The translations under genes and the position numbers were made by a program. From Warburgia ugandensis (lineage: Eukaryota > Streptophyta > Magnoliopsida > Canellales > Canellaceae): a DNA stretch of 64,000 nt. This document shows positions 38,701-50,100 of the stretch, piece after piece. The stretch's first letter is position 1; the number at the start of each line of letters is the position of its first letter. Under the pieces are notes generated by a model, which worked only from the letters and a program-made list of their open reading frames with translations, was not told where the DNA came from and made no database searches. The DNA lies in contig CP141135.1 in NCBI GenBank assembly GCA_035236585.1, positions 60,480,190 through 60,544,189 on the forward strand, given 5' to 3'.

Positions 38701-39783
38701 ATCAATGAAGTAAGAACATCTATTCTAAGTGTTGGTGAACTTATCTGAAACCTTGAAGAATTTCTACTTGTTGCCTGGAAGAGCAATACCTATCTATCCA
38801 GAAGCTTTGAAGAGCTTTGATCTCGGTGCCCAGATGAGTACCCAAATCTATTTTCTTCTCCTGTATCTATTCTGCTATTGGCAGAATCAATATTTTATCT
38901 TTTAAGAGTTTTCTTGGCAATTAATAAGGTAATTATATGCTTACAGCACTCTTCCTGTATATAAGCAGAGAATTCAAGGATTAACATAAATAAAAACTAA
39001 ATTACCCTGTCAAAGCTATTCAGTAGTACATATGATGTACCCGCTTTGTTTTTAAGGTTTTTGCTTGCTACCACCACTTGATTTTTACTGGAGTTGAGTT
39101 TCAAACTTCCCTCAACTTGTGTTACTTCTGTATGATGTAACTGGAGATTTATTTCAAGGACATTTTACTTTTTTATTGTAATTCATGCTTTATTGGTCTT
39201 ACATAGACTTATGATAACAATAAAGGCTTTCTGTAGTAACATGTTAGAATACTTTATCACTACTTTCGACTCACCTTTTTGTTTCTGGTACTTGTTGAGC
39301 AGAACACTGTAGAATTTCAATCTAACAGGATGCCTGTTCATTCACATGATGGTGATTATGGGATGAGAAATACTGTTGGATTTCCAGTGGCTCATAAGAG
39401 CTCAAGGTATTACCACTGCCAACCAGCAGATCTTTTACTTGACCATGATTGCGGGTGATTTAAAAAATGTAATTTCTACCTGCAGAGATCATGCCAGCAT
39501 CAGAATGAACATGTCCTTACCAGTATCTCCCTGCTCAAGTCCTTTACGACAGTTAGGACCATCTCATAGAAGTTGTTTTCTGTCTCCTCCGCCATCTTAT
39601 ACAATCGAAACGGGCGGTTTTGGGTTTGCCAACAATTCAATCTACCATCCCAGAATTGATGCAAACACAGGGACGAAACTGAATACAAACTGTTTCGATC
39701 CCTGGCCAGATATCCCTTCACGGAGGTCTCAAACACCCAATGGCTCTCCAAGAGCTAGGCAAAGGAACAGTGTGTTTTTGTGA
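29738..39783 (+). CDS. MAPKKK3: MAPKKK3/YODA-clade MAP kinase kinase kinase
   Basis: Eleven exons: 29738-30003, 30866-31381, 32151-32238, 32327-32389, 34183-34343, 34447-34522, 36083-36142, 36243-36350, 36615-36851, 39303-39406, 39486-39783 (TGA). Together they encode 658 residues, close to my memory of about 609 for Arabidopsis MAPKKK3. The ATG lies in ACCATGCC and begins MPAWWGK, the clade's N-terminus. Residues 1-240 are a Ser/Pro-rich regulatory region with HPLPRP and HPLPLPPG motifs. The kinase domain spans about 241-497, with Gly loop GRGTFGHV, Lys270 in CAIKEV, HRD at 364-366, Asp384 in DFG, and MAPE at 407-410. The tail carries [20 protein letters not shown], shared with MAPKKK3/5. 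All catalytic residues are present and no stop or frameshift was seen. The enzyme phosphorylates MAPKKs in cytosolic cascades of immunity and development (family knowledge). Paralog assignment within the MAPKKK3/5/YODA clade is less sure than the family. Confidence 0.95.
31969..32035 (-). mobile_element. SINE fragment in MAPKKK intron 2
   Basis: Only the 3' third of the family is present (GGCCCGCCCCTTCCCCGGAC, GGGAGCTTTGTGCACCGG on the minus strand). It is flanked by a 9-bp direct repeat TGGATCCCT at 31960 and 32036, so it inserted as a 5'-truncated copy. Confidence 0.85.
32892..32998 (-). mobile_element. 5'-truncated SINE with long target duplication, MAPKKK intron 4
   Basis: The copy lacks the tRNA-like half and ends inside the GGAATCAGCC region. 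It is bordered by an exact direct repeat of about 24-26 bp (32866-32891 and 32997-33022), longer than those of its neighbours. Confidence 0.9.
33595..33776 (-). mobile_element. Full-length tRNA-derived SINE, MAPKKK intron 4
   Basis: About 182 bp. On the minus strand it begins near TTGAAGGGGAGCCTTGG, then has A box TGGCGCAACCG, which fits the tRNA consensus, and B-box region GGTCACTGGTTCAAGGC. The CTCTTGCAAAAATACAAGG block and 3' part to GCATCGGGGCTT follow. A 15-bp duplication differing at one base flanks it (33580-33594, 33777-33791). Its layout resembles the widespread angiosperm Au SINE type; the family name is from memory. Confidence 0.92.
35551..35724 (-). mobile_element. tRNA-derived SINE with poly-C tract, MAPKKK intron 6
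   Basis: It has most of the family sequence including the B-box region (GGTCACAGGTTCATGGC on the minus strand), but stops within the A-box side at about 35724. The 3' end is expanded into C runs at 35559-35580 (plus strand), where the other copies have GCAGCCCC. Confidence 0.88.
38225..38406 (-). mobile_element. Full-length tRNA-derived SINE, MAPKKK intron 9
   Basis: 182 bp, flanked by a perfect 17-bp target duplication CATTCTTTTACACAAAT at 38208 and 38407. The minus strand shows A box TGGCGCAACGG and B-box region GGTCACGGGTTCAAGGC. It is one of the least diverged copies in the window and therefore among the youngest. Confidence 0.95.
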
Positions 39784-40065
39784 AAACCCCAAGTATGCAT
39801 ATTGTTCAACTTGGATGAGATGTACGACTGCCCACAATTACTTGAAGAGTCCCAGATTTTTGCCCGAGGAGATTCATCATCGTATCATGTTTCAGTCTGA
39901 ATAAACGGGTAGGCGGTGCTTAAAAGGATTTTGAGGGTGCACTTTGATGCAGATGATGATGCATGTAGAAGGAGAAAAATGAAGATTTCTATTTAAATTG
40001 TGGGTTGGTTATCTTGATTCTGTTTTGTAACATTTTCATTGTAATCAAGGGATTATATTTCCTTT
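39784..40065 (+). terminator. 3' UTR and poly(A) region of MAPKKK gene
   Basis: T- and G-rich sequence follows the stop. An AATAAA lies at about 39901, and TTGTAACATTTTCATTGTAA near 40025 resembles a plant far-upstream element. The cleavage site is probably between 39920 and 40070. Confidence 0.5.
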
Positions 40066-40945
40066 TTTCTCTATAAAGGCATCCTTTTTGCTTCGTCGAT
40101 GACGAAAGCACTGAATTCGATTATAATCATGTTGTGACAGAGAGAAATTACTGGTCAACACTTAATCATCAGCTTTGCAGTGAGCATACACCTGCATGAG
40201 CAGCATTTCATTCAGATTATTACGTGAAAAAACTAGTACGCATTCAGAGGTACCTTGTGATTGCCACACTTTTACACTGTCACCTCTAACTAGAATCAAA
40301 TGTGCGTATAATCCCATGATACACCCCATCCTTGGATGATCCAACCCAGTAATCTGAAGCTTGTAAACAAAACATCATGATGAATGGATGATTGTAGCAT
40401 CCTAAACTGTGTTTTTGGGAGTTGAATTTAGGCAATTGTTTATACAAAAGTTTCTGGCAGGATGTCAGGTAAAAGGCATTGCGGAAGCTCCTCATTTTTC
40501 TTTTACAGTGAAGAATTTGAAGCAAACTTTCTAGAACTCCTTATTCTAATTCCCAAATCTCGTTGAAATCTCCACGACAAGGGATAAGTATTACCTCGAA
40601 CCGACCTTCGACCAAGTGTTTACGAGGAGAGATGCCTTGTCGTCTGCCACCAATTTAAAGTGTAAGATAGCTTTTATTCTAAAAACTGGCCCATCTCCCT
40701 TCTCAATATTGTGATTTGCAAACAGTACCTTAAAATCACAAGTAATAGATGGTTAGAAACTTTATATAAACAACGGACTAAGAAAGTATCATTTTTAGGA
40801 TGTTAAAACAATTGAATCATCGTGACTTTTTTGTACGAGACATCCAAAGCGACTTTGTGTGTACGAGACATCCAAAGCGAGGGCAATGGAATGTACGGGT
40901 TGAATAATCAAAGCTGGACCCTCCATATGCAAAATGAGGGCGCTT
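40066..40945. other. Intergenic, no gene recognised
   Basis: AT-rich spacer. A short direct repeat of GTACGAGACATCCAAAGCGA occurs at 40832 and 40861 (offset about 29 bp), just upstream of the SNM1-like fragment. Confidence 0.55.
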
Positions 40946-40947
40946 CC

Positions 40948-41271
40948 ATGAAAGTGCCCTATAGGGCCTTCGGTGGGGCAGCATTCTTCCAAGAGAAGAT
41001 GCCACCATTTTCTGACCACGCTCACAAAGACTACTGTACTGAGTTCGCTACTCATTTCTCTTCTTCTCAATTCATTCTACACGACTCACCAAATGCTTGC
41101 TTCTCCAACAAGTCCCTCATCTGCCAACCCTTTTCAAGTTTCTTGTATTTGGGGTGATTTAACAACTTGATGAATCCTTGTTTATGGATATTGAGGTGGG
41201 CCAGCCAGTTGTTATCAATAATCCGCACGGTCCTTTTCTTGTTACTGCTTTCGATGCTAATCACTGCCCAG
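40948..41271 (+). pseudogene. 5' fragment of a DNA-repair metallo-beta-lactamase (SNM1-like) gene
   Basis: Three frames together resemble the N-terminal exon of a plant SNM1-type nuclease (At1g27410-like, from memory). SSKRRCHHFLT is read near 40990-41022. DHAHKDYCTEFATHFSS follows in a second frame. LDESLFMDIEVGQ to VTAFDANHCPG is in a third frame and ends at a CCCAG|GTAACT donor. At least two frame changes are needed. The H-x-H-x-D-H metal site reads HAHKDY, so its last His is Tyr. No continuation (the expected AVMFLFEG-type exon) was found downstream. The family acts in cross-link and end repair; this copy appears dead and truncated. The donor suggests a DNA-level duplication and not a processed copy. 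Confidence 0.7.
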
Positions 41272-41279
41272 GTAACTCA

Positions 41280-43865
41280 ATTTTCTATTTTTTTAAAATA
41301 AATTTCTGGGCCTTGTTTTCTCCCTATGTAATTGCTTACTTTTGACTGGTTTTGGTGGATTTATGTGGTTGCTACCCGTATGTTTTGGTCTTTGAATTTT
41401 TATTTTTCAGGTATATTAATAAACGCTGGTGTTCATATTGCTTTTTATGTCATCAGGGCGGAATATTTCCTTTTAATTTCCTTTCTTTTATTTTTTATGG
41501 GCTGTGTCACAGTTGTTGTCTTCTTCAAACCTTTTACCTATCTGATTGCTTGCAATCCATAATTGATGTTTCTTCCTTCTTGTGCATCATTTAGTAGACA
41601 CCAAAACCAGTTTTGTCACATTTGGATATAGTAAGCTTCTCATAATCTGTTGGACTACTCTCGCTTTTGCCACGCTGATTGTTTTAAGTCTTTTCACATC
41701 TTTCTTAAGATGGTTCTTTATTTACAAGGACTGCAGTAATTTGAAATCTGCAGAGTAACAAGTCAAAGTCTCAATTGCCATTCCATTGCATTCCTTCAAA
41801 TGGTTTTATTCTCTCTTTATAATCCAACTGCAGATATTGGCTTGGTTCATTAGACTAGGGGAAATAATGTTATCCAGTTCAAAGTTATTGATGATAACAT
41901 TATGATGCCTTGATATCTTCTAATGCAATTAAAGTTAATAATTTGTTATACAGAAGGGTAACAGTCCATGCGTATAACTAGCTTTACAACAGAACTACCG
42001 ATCTTACTAGAAACTCACTTTGATGGGTTTCCTAATGTTTGTGCTGATCCTTGCAATCCACTTACATCTAGCACTTATCTAACCTTGATCAGGCCTTTCA
42101 TTAACTCCAATTTCAATACACATCTTAATTGTCAATTCATTTTAGAGTGGAGAACTCTAGGATCTGCCCTGTTTTGATGTTATAACAAATTCTTCTCTTG
42201 AATGGGTCATGACAAATTTTGGAAGTTAAATTTTTTTAAACTAGAATGAGAAGTGGAAGGATGATAAGATCAATAGGGAACACTAGATCGAAAGGTAACT
42301 CCATGTTTTATAGACATCCACTTTATTATCAGTGGTTTTAGGCATGTGCTTTGCACGTAATTATCAATTAAAAATTTAAATTATTGTGCATGTAAAATAT
42401 TGGCTCACATAGAATTTTGATAGCGGAACTAGAATCCTATCGTAGTGACCCAGATGGCAAACGTCTGTTTGATACCTGTTTGACATGGGTGGGCACCACC
42501 TTTTGTTGATTTAACCTTATTTTTATTCCTATGAATCTAGATACTTATAACTTGAAGTACGATGTTTGGATGGCTTCTAACATCCATAAATGTCTACTCC
42601 TAATCATTGAAAACAAAAATATGGATAAAAAGATAACATGAAGAATGGTGGGTTATATACAAACATAGATGATGGTTACACCAATGGTTGAGTAAGTAGG
42701 CTAGCTTTTGATGGATTCACCTTTGTTGGTCTCATTTTAAAGAGCTCATGTCAAGAATCCTAGTTGGTGATTGGATGACCTGAAATAGTGCCCCAACATG
42801 GATTTTTTCGAAGCAGAATATGCTATCACAAAGTTCTACCACATGGTACAATGCTTGTGAAGGTTGGCCAACTTTTTGTTGATCTGATCCATTTATTTGA
42901 TTTTCCTAATTTTAACTATCTTATAGACAAAAAATCATGATGATTAAATGAATACAACCTACAATATATATATATATATATATATATTATTACTGAATAT
43001 AGGTGGGATTGGAAACATTGTACTAACATAGGTCCACATGCAAAGACCATGGTGTCTAATATTGATGAGTGGATAAGTAGACCTAGCCTTTGATGATCAT
43101 AAAACATTTACCTTTGTTGACCTCATTGTAGGTGAGTCTTGCTAAGAATCTCATATGGTAGATAATCTTAGGTTTAATTATTTAAATTGTTCAAATAAAT
43201 AACATAAATTTATTAAAGTAATAGCATGGTTGAATATCCAAAAGAATAACCCAATAGATCAACAATTAGAATCACCAAAAAGCTAGCCCACGTTCAATAA
43301 GCTTGAATAGCCAAAAAGGGGGACCTATAGAAAATTATTTTGCATCATTATCCATTAGATTTTAGGGTTGTGGCTTATTAAAGAATAGCACATAATAGAT
43401 AAATAGTTGAGATTTCCAAAACTCATCCTACTTTCAAAAAGCTTGGTGCAGATATATTTGGAATGAGGCTCACAAGATCACTGGTTTGGATCACCAAAAG
43501 TTGGGCAGCTTATGCATTAGATGTGAAAGATAAACATGAAGTAGATATGTTGAGGGCTAAGTAACCCAAGGAAAGAAGGGAGAAACTTAGTTGTTAGGGG
43601 GGGTCTAGACAATTACGTAGAAAGATTATGTTGAAGTCTTTCAAGTTCCAGAAGGGAAGTCTTCAGTTATTTTAAAGTTGAGCTTGGGGAAACATACACA
43701 CTAAACAGAAGTGAAAGGTATAGCAATGCTTATTTTCTATAAAAGATAAAAACTTTTGTTGAAGATATAATCTGTTCATAATATTAGGAATGACAATAGA
43801 TATGCTAGAACTCAAATTTTATGTTCACTGAATGGTTGTAGCATTTTTTTTTGTTGTAAAAATTA
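41280..43865. other. Intergenic AT-rich stretch, no gene recognised
   Basis: This could include former intron sequence of the SNM1-like fragment, but no further exon is visible. It contains a (TA)12 microsatellite at 42964-42988. Short open frames show no known motif. Confidence 0.5.
42964..42988. repeat. (TA)n microsatellite
   Basis: Twelve uninterrupted TA units. Confidence 0.97.
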
Positions 43866-43867
43866 GA

Positions 43868-43962
43868 CCATTCATTTTTATGAAATTTTCAAAGACCCAA
43901 AATAAGTGCTTAGGATCATCCAAACACATTGATTTCTCATGGTTTACCTATTTTTAACATTT
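43868..43962. repeat. Dispersed repeat, copy 2
   Basis: This matches the HDC1 intron block at 12150-12255 in the same orientation. Shared words include CATTTTTAT, GATCATCCAAA and CCTATTTTT. Confidence 0.65.
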
Positions 43963-44391
43963 TGAACGGCTTATATCTATAATAAAAGTTTTCCCTTTTA
44001 TAGAAAATGAGCGTGTAGACCTTCTTCTCATCTCGAGAGTGAATGCGCCATAAAGTTTCCAGTGCTTCCCCAAGTATAGCTTCATTTGATTCAACATTAG
44101 TTTGAAGAAAGGAAATCATAAATCATGAACTGCATAAAACATTGATTATGAGCATGTTCATCATGTGCAGACAACTGGAGAGAATATTAACCAACTATAC
44201 ATTCTTATAATAGTACAATTGTAATGATGTTAGGACCTTGTCTAAGAAGGGCGGTTATTAGTGAAGGATGACATCATGGTCCTTTTAAGAGGCATATGCT
44301 TGAAGAATTCATTTCCTATTGACTCCAAAAAGTGTGGTGCAGGGGTAATGGGGCCTAACAAGGGAGAATGATGTTCATGGACATGACAAAG

Positions 44392-44856
44392 TTAAGATTT
44401 CAAGGTCCTTTTTTCTTGATATGAATTGCTAGGTTGAAATAAGGGTAAAATAGTAATTTGACTAAACAATGCCATTATCATGAATTTGACCGAGCCATTT
44501 GGTTTTCCATGCAATATTAGTGTTTCTTCTCTTGGTATGTTAAAAGTGATTTTCTTTTTATGGTAGTCCATAATTATCCAGTATTTTGCTAGCCAATACG
44601 TACCCAATATTATGCCAAAATCTACCAGGTTTAGTAAAATGAGGTCTATATCCATTATTTCCCCCCATGCTTTGACAGGTACCTCTTGAAGATATTCCTG
44701 TAATCTAACTGTTTTACCCACTAGTGTCATCACATCTAGATGGAATCCCAAATTTTTTACTATCAATTGTATACTAGATGCAAATACACTTGATATGAAA
44801 TAATGGGTAGATCCAGAATCAAACATTACTTTGCCATGGTGATTATGTACCTTCAA
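44392..44856 (-). pseudogene. Ty3/gypsy retropepsin-type protease fragment
   Basis: A 154-residue open frame. FDSGSTHYFIS carries the D-S-G active-site triad of retropepsins, and the later IILGTYWLAKY to IMDYHKKKITF matches the chromovirus LG-x-D-WL segment with Asp replaced by Tyr. It overlaps the end of the gag frame by 14 bp. RT does not follow, and the frame ends at a stop where RT linker sequence would be expected. Confidence 0.85.
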
Positions 44857-46017
44857 TAACTACATTAGATGTTCTAGCCTCTCTGTCAGTAATGGTGAAC
44901 ACCCTTCCTTGATGACGTGGTACATTCTCAAATTTTGCACCCTTAACTGCTAAGAGTTTGTTGCAGTTATGAGGGAAATGCCCTAGTTTGATGCAATTGT
45001 AACATTTGATAGGAGGTTGTGGCACAGGATTGGGACACACATTGCCTGGATGATATACTCTGCATTTGGGGCATGGTCTCTGTTTAGCTTGATTTCCTTG
45101 ATGGCTAGAAGGCCTGAAGTTGTTTGGTGGTCTATTGTCCTTCTTGAAGGGTTTTTGATGATAATTGCCCCATCCTTCAAATCTGGGGAACTGGTTTTTC
45201 TTATAGTCTTCTTCAAATTTAGAGGCCATCTTGACACACTCAGTCATGGTCGTAAGTTTGGTTCCTAGCATCTTCGTTCTTAGCACTAGGTTTAACTCTT
45301 CCATAAAACAATCCACCATATGCCTTTCAGTGTCACATATATGGCTTGCAAATCTCTTTAGTTGAATGAACTTATTTTCATAATCAACAACTGAAAGGTT
45401 TCCTTGTCATAGATCTAGGAACTCTTTCTCCTTTCGGACTTGCACATGGACTGGGAAATATTTGTTGTTAAAAATTTCCTTAAACTTTTCCTATAAAATT
45501 TCTTCAGGATTGGAGAAGAAATTCCTTTGTGTTGATCTCCACCAGAAAGTCACTTCTTGTTTCAATATATATGTGGCCAACTTGACCATCAGATTCTCTG
45601 GAGTCCTCAATACACTAAAGGTCTTCACTACTTCATAGATCCATTCTTCAGCTTTCTCGGCATCACCCTTGCCATTGTAGCTCATAACCATCTTCTGGAA
45701 CCTTTCCGCCATCTCGTCTATCTTTTCAGGTGTTAATTGAGAGGTTCACAACACTCCACTAGGTACAAGTGAAGAATTATCCTGTACTGGAGTTGGAGTA
45801 TCCTGTCTGGGTATAAAAGTACTGAGTCCTACGTCAGGTTGAGCCTAGACCTGAATACTTGGTACTTCAGCTAGAGTAGCCTGAGGCTGTAAAAGCTAAG
45901 GATAAGTTTCCTCAATACTCTAGTCATCACCTCCTCCAGATTATTCCCAAATGAGCCTTCCATAACATTCTCAGGTTCACTCTGAGCCGTCCGCCTAGTT
46001 GTCCTTTTAGGTGGCAT
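44843..46017 (-). pseudogene. Ty3/gypsy gag, frameshifted
   Basis: It starts MPPKRTTRRTAQ at 46017. A capsid-type segment lies at 45712-45491 (KAEEWIYEVVKTFSVL, EVTFWWRS). Past a break, the last part (45319-44843) holds two zinc-knuckle-like motifs: CPKCRVYHPGNVC, and CYNCIKLGHFPHNC, which fits C-x2-C-x4-H-x4-C. Stops after the N-terminus and a frame change around 45490-45320 prevent a full product. Confidence 0.88.
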
Positions 46018-46141
46018 AAGTCAAATACCAGATTTCTATATAAGTATTCTACTTAACCCATTTCTAATATATCCTAATTTGGATTATTCATTTGGACATA
46101 TTGGGACTGTGAGTGACTGGATGAAAGGATTTGATACCAAC

Positions 46142-47165
46142 TGTGACTACCCAAAATTTTGTAACATATTATGTACTACATTTTTCAAAGGCAGGGCACC
46201 CTTAATGGTAAATTTTTTTCATAAACAATGTAGCAGAAATTCTTTTCTTTTAAATTTGTTTGTAATAAAACCCAAGTCTCACCTCAATGTACATAATACA
46301 CATAGACATTTGGTATAAAATAAAATTATATTGAATATGAGGAATCATCCAGTAGTTCACTTTTACATAGCCCCTGTATTACAATTACAATCCAAATTAC
46401 AAAGTACATAGCCTGATTACACAATATTGAAGGGAAATACCCTGATCAGTCTTGTAGCTTCTGATTCTTCAAGCTTTACCTCCTTCAGTCTCCTTCCATG
46501 TATCTGAGATATTGTAAACATTCAAACATTTATAATATCTCAGCAAGTTATGCTTGGTAGGGGATACAAAAATATATTACTTCACTAATATAAGAATACA
46601 TACCTCAGTCATCATTGTATCATGTTTATTCACTCAAGGATTATCTCATCATAGAGTATATATATAATTTATTTAGTATAGGGTAAACTCATTAAAATAG
46701 TGAAAATACCCAAAATTTGTTCCTTCCCTTGGCTATACTCTCACTTAGGAGATCAATATTTAGCCAAATCTCATATGGGGATTTTCTCTCCAGGAACTCA
46801 TGTATTTCATCATACTTAGCATCTCATCATGCCATGGCATTTCACTATACTTATCATATGTGCATCATAATGCAAAATACTGAAGGACTACTATGCCGCA
46901 GTCTAAATCCGTATAGCACATCCGGATAACTGCATAATAATCCATTGATACCAATTGTGGAAATAACAAAATCCATGTCTGCATGGGCGAGGACCATGAC
47001 TGTCATAGTAGTGGCCTTCCCATGATTGCCCCACTCGACCTTTAGCCTTTCTTTGGGCATGGCATCCATCATATCATACATTTCAGGAAGCGGGTGGCCA
47101 AACCCTAGCATAGCATCCCCAGGCCTATGTTTGTATAAAACAAAATCACAAGCCACCATGCTTGT
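46142..47165 (-). repeat. LTR of the minus-strand gypsy element (proximal part)
   Basis: Blocks shared with 62286-63556 occur in the same order: the region around AAGCATRGYTTG and GAGATATTRTAAAT, GTGTAAT followed by ATTTGGATTGT, GTGAACYACTGGAT, and upstream GTGGGGCAATCATGGGAAGG against GTGGGACAATTATGGGAAGG. A 101-codon open frame (46854-47159) lies in it but looks like chance. The outer end could not be located. Confidence 0.75.
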
Positions 47166-50100
47166 ATATAAAATACATTGTATATATTAGATGATGTGAC
47201 TGTTTAACTAAGGCTGGAATATTTTCTATGCCATATTCTCAGGGTTTCCTTAGTCCACACATCTCATAATTTCTCATTGTTTGATTGGATCATTAGATTG
47301 GATTAGTTGGATGGATCATGGGGTTAGATCACTTGGTTGGATCATTTGATTGGATCATTATTATTCTAAGGTACTAGATATACTTATATCATGAAGGTCT
47401 GTAATTTTAGACAGAAGATCACATATATATAAATACATGAATCTTTAATACATTCTTGTACATCCACCTACCTCAAAGTGGTATTCTCTCCACATTGTCC
47501 ATCATAGTCTTGATTCATACATCTGTCAAACCATATGTATAAAGTTATTCCTTTTTACAAGTATTCTTTCTACATGTATTTGGGTTATCCTATGAGGGAT
47601 TCCTGAATTTTCCTTGAATTATATATGATCAAGGTTTCAAATCTTCTAAGTTCACAATATACACTATAAGTAAAATAATAGAACAATATTATAATCTACA
47701 TTATATTTCTTTTCTTTTTGTTTGTGATCCTTCAAGATCTCTCTTGGATCTTGTTTGATCTTCCTTATCTTATTTATAATAATAATAATTATTATTAGGG
47801 TTAGATAATTTGCTACCCTTTTATACTCTTATTATTATTTCTCAACTAGTTACTGTTTTATTGGATTGAGGATAATTTATTCATTTTTAAATCTAGATAG
47901 CTCTTCTTATTTTCAGTTGGCCAAGGTTTACCAAATACGTGCCATGCCCAACGTGGTTAATTCAATCCTCATGGAAGGAGGTGTTTAGACCTCACAAACA
48001 TCAATAGAAGGTGGAGGGACAGTGAGGCTCATTAGAAACCCCCTTAACCACTACAAATAACATGAAATGGTATAGCCTTAGCTCATCCTTCAATAAGGTC
48101 CTATGAGCTCATAACACTAAGTTTATTTCTACTTGATTTTACTTAATTCCATGAACATTACTATGTCATTAATGGAGGTTTATTATGCTCCTAAGTTGGG
48201 CCAAGAAAATGGAGAATCCACCACTTTTATTGTCCTGCTAACTGTAGCCCTTACTATGATTATTTTTTATGATGTATATGTATTTAGTGAAGTCCATCTA
48301 TATGTCATCAATTACCTCTTTTAAGGTATTTTCCATAATTCTACAATTAAAAGAAATTACTCCAATAATTCTAAGGAATTTAAAGACAATCATGCTAAAA
48401 TTGAAAGTATTGACCTGAATTTAAAATTTCTATTAAAAGAAATTAACTAATAATATTACAACATCTTATTCTAGGAAATTAAAGATAATTACACTAAAAT
48501 TGAAAAATAGACATGGATCATAATTAAATAAAATTTACTATAAAAGGCAATTATTTAAGCATGTGATCAAGTTGTCCTTATGATTCGACCATCTGATTTG
48601 TCCATCTGTTGGATCTAGGGTTAATATTCCATTAAAAATGCAACCCTTGATCCTTTATGTTTCTGTTTAATCCAACATCATAGAACATGATCCTAAACTT
48701 AGATCATTCAATTTACAGGTCCAATTGGCCTGATCATTCTTGATCCATTGTGATTTTCCATGATCATTTTCTCATTTAAGGGCCTCTACCTTGATTTATT
48801 TCATATCAATCTAATCCAACCATCCCCATGCTATTTTATCATCATTAGATCCTTAATGGATTTAGATTTTCAATTCTGATCACCCTAGATCTACTTGATC
48901 AAGGGTGTAAGTAATAGTAATTTTAATTAGCAGAAAGTTTTGATGCTTAAAGTTTTGTTTTTATGGGTTCAATATGTTCTTCTCATCAAGAATTATTCAT
49001 AGAATCTTATAGATTGAAAATCAGGATTAAATTGATAGAGTAATTGCATTGTAAATTTTCAGCCATTTTCAGTGGCTGAATTTAGTCTGTACTGTTTTTT
49101 TTATATTATCAAATAAACCTATATAAAGGATTATAAATCCTACTATGATAATAAATTTTAAGGTTTTGACACCTTCTGGATGCATCCATCTGATTAGATT
49201 TTCATTTTAAGATCATCTTAGGCATGATCTAAGATTGTTATAACGAATTTTAGTAATTATCTTACATAAATACAATTAGAAACATAAATATCATAACTCT
49301 AATAGATTTTACATAACATAAGAAATGCATCAGTGTTTTCAGATATAAAATCAAAGCTAAAATGAGCTCTTAATTAAATAAATAAGATCTTAGTTAAAAA
49401 ATTGGACGACTCAGATCTATTTTGGGCTTAGCAGGTGCGGGGACGACCAGGGGCGTGACGGAGATGTAAGCACGCAGGGGGCCACCCACGAGGAGCATCC
49501 TTACTTGCTTTCTGCTCCAGCATTCTGGGATCCGATATGTTGAGATTGGTTGAGATGGTCTGATCTGGACCGTTAGATCAACCTTTCTCTAGATCTCCCA
49601 ATTCTAAAGACATTAAGGGCTGAGATTTCTTACCCTAAGGTTTTTGGGTGTCTTGGACACATTGGATGGCTTTAGATTTTGCATTTGAGTGATCTTTGAT
49701 GGTGAATCAGGGGCTGATCATTGGTATTAGTTCACTGGTGAAGATCACTAGAAAAACTACTCCAGCGAGCCCAAAACTCAAAATAAACTTAGGAAAACTA
49801 GAAAGGGGATGAGATCCACCTATTTGGTGTGTTTAGAGTCCAAAAACTTGGCCAAAAAATAAGAAAATCCACCCCTGACATATAGCTCGTCGGAGTTACT
49901 GTTTTTCGGTGATTGGGCTGGTGAATACTTTATTGATTAATGTAAAAAGATAGGTCTTTTGTATATCTAAGAGTTATGAACCATTTTAATGGGATAGATT
50001 AAGGGTTAAACGGTCGAGAATGGATGTCTAATTGAAAAGCTGTAACAGGGTGGAATATTGCCTCGAGTGCGTCTGTGGACGCGCTGATAGAGGAAAAGAA

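Larger units (their letters stand above)
44392..47165 (-). mobile_element. Broken Ty3/gypsy LTR retrotransposon (5' LTR to protease)
   Basis: Read on the minus strand, an LTR (47165 or beyond to 46142) ends in CA and is followed by GT and TGGTATCAAATCC, a decayed initiator-Met tRNA primer-binding site near 46139. Gag from 46017 and an aspartic protease to 44392 follow. Reverse transcriptase, RNase H, integrase and the 3' LTR are not seen, so the element was truncated after the protease. The LTR is related to the plus-strand LTR at 62286-63556. Confidence 0.85.
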
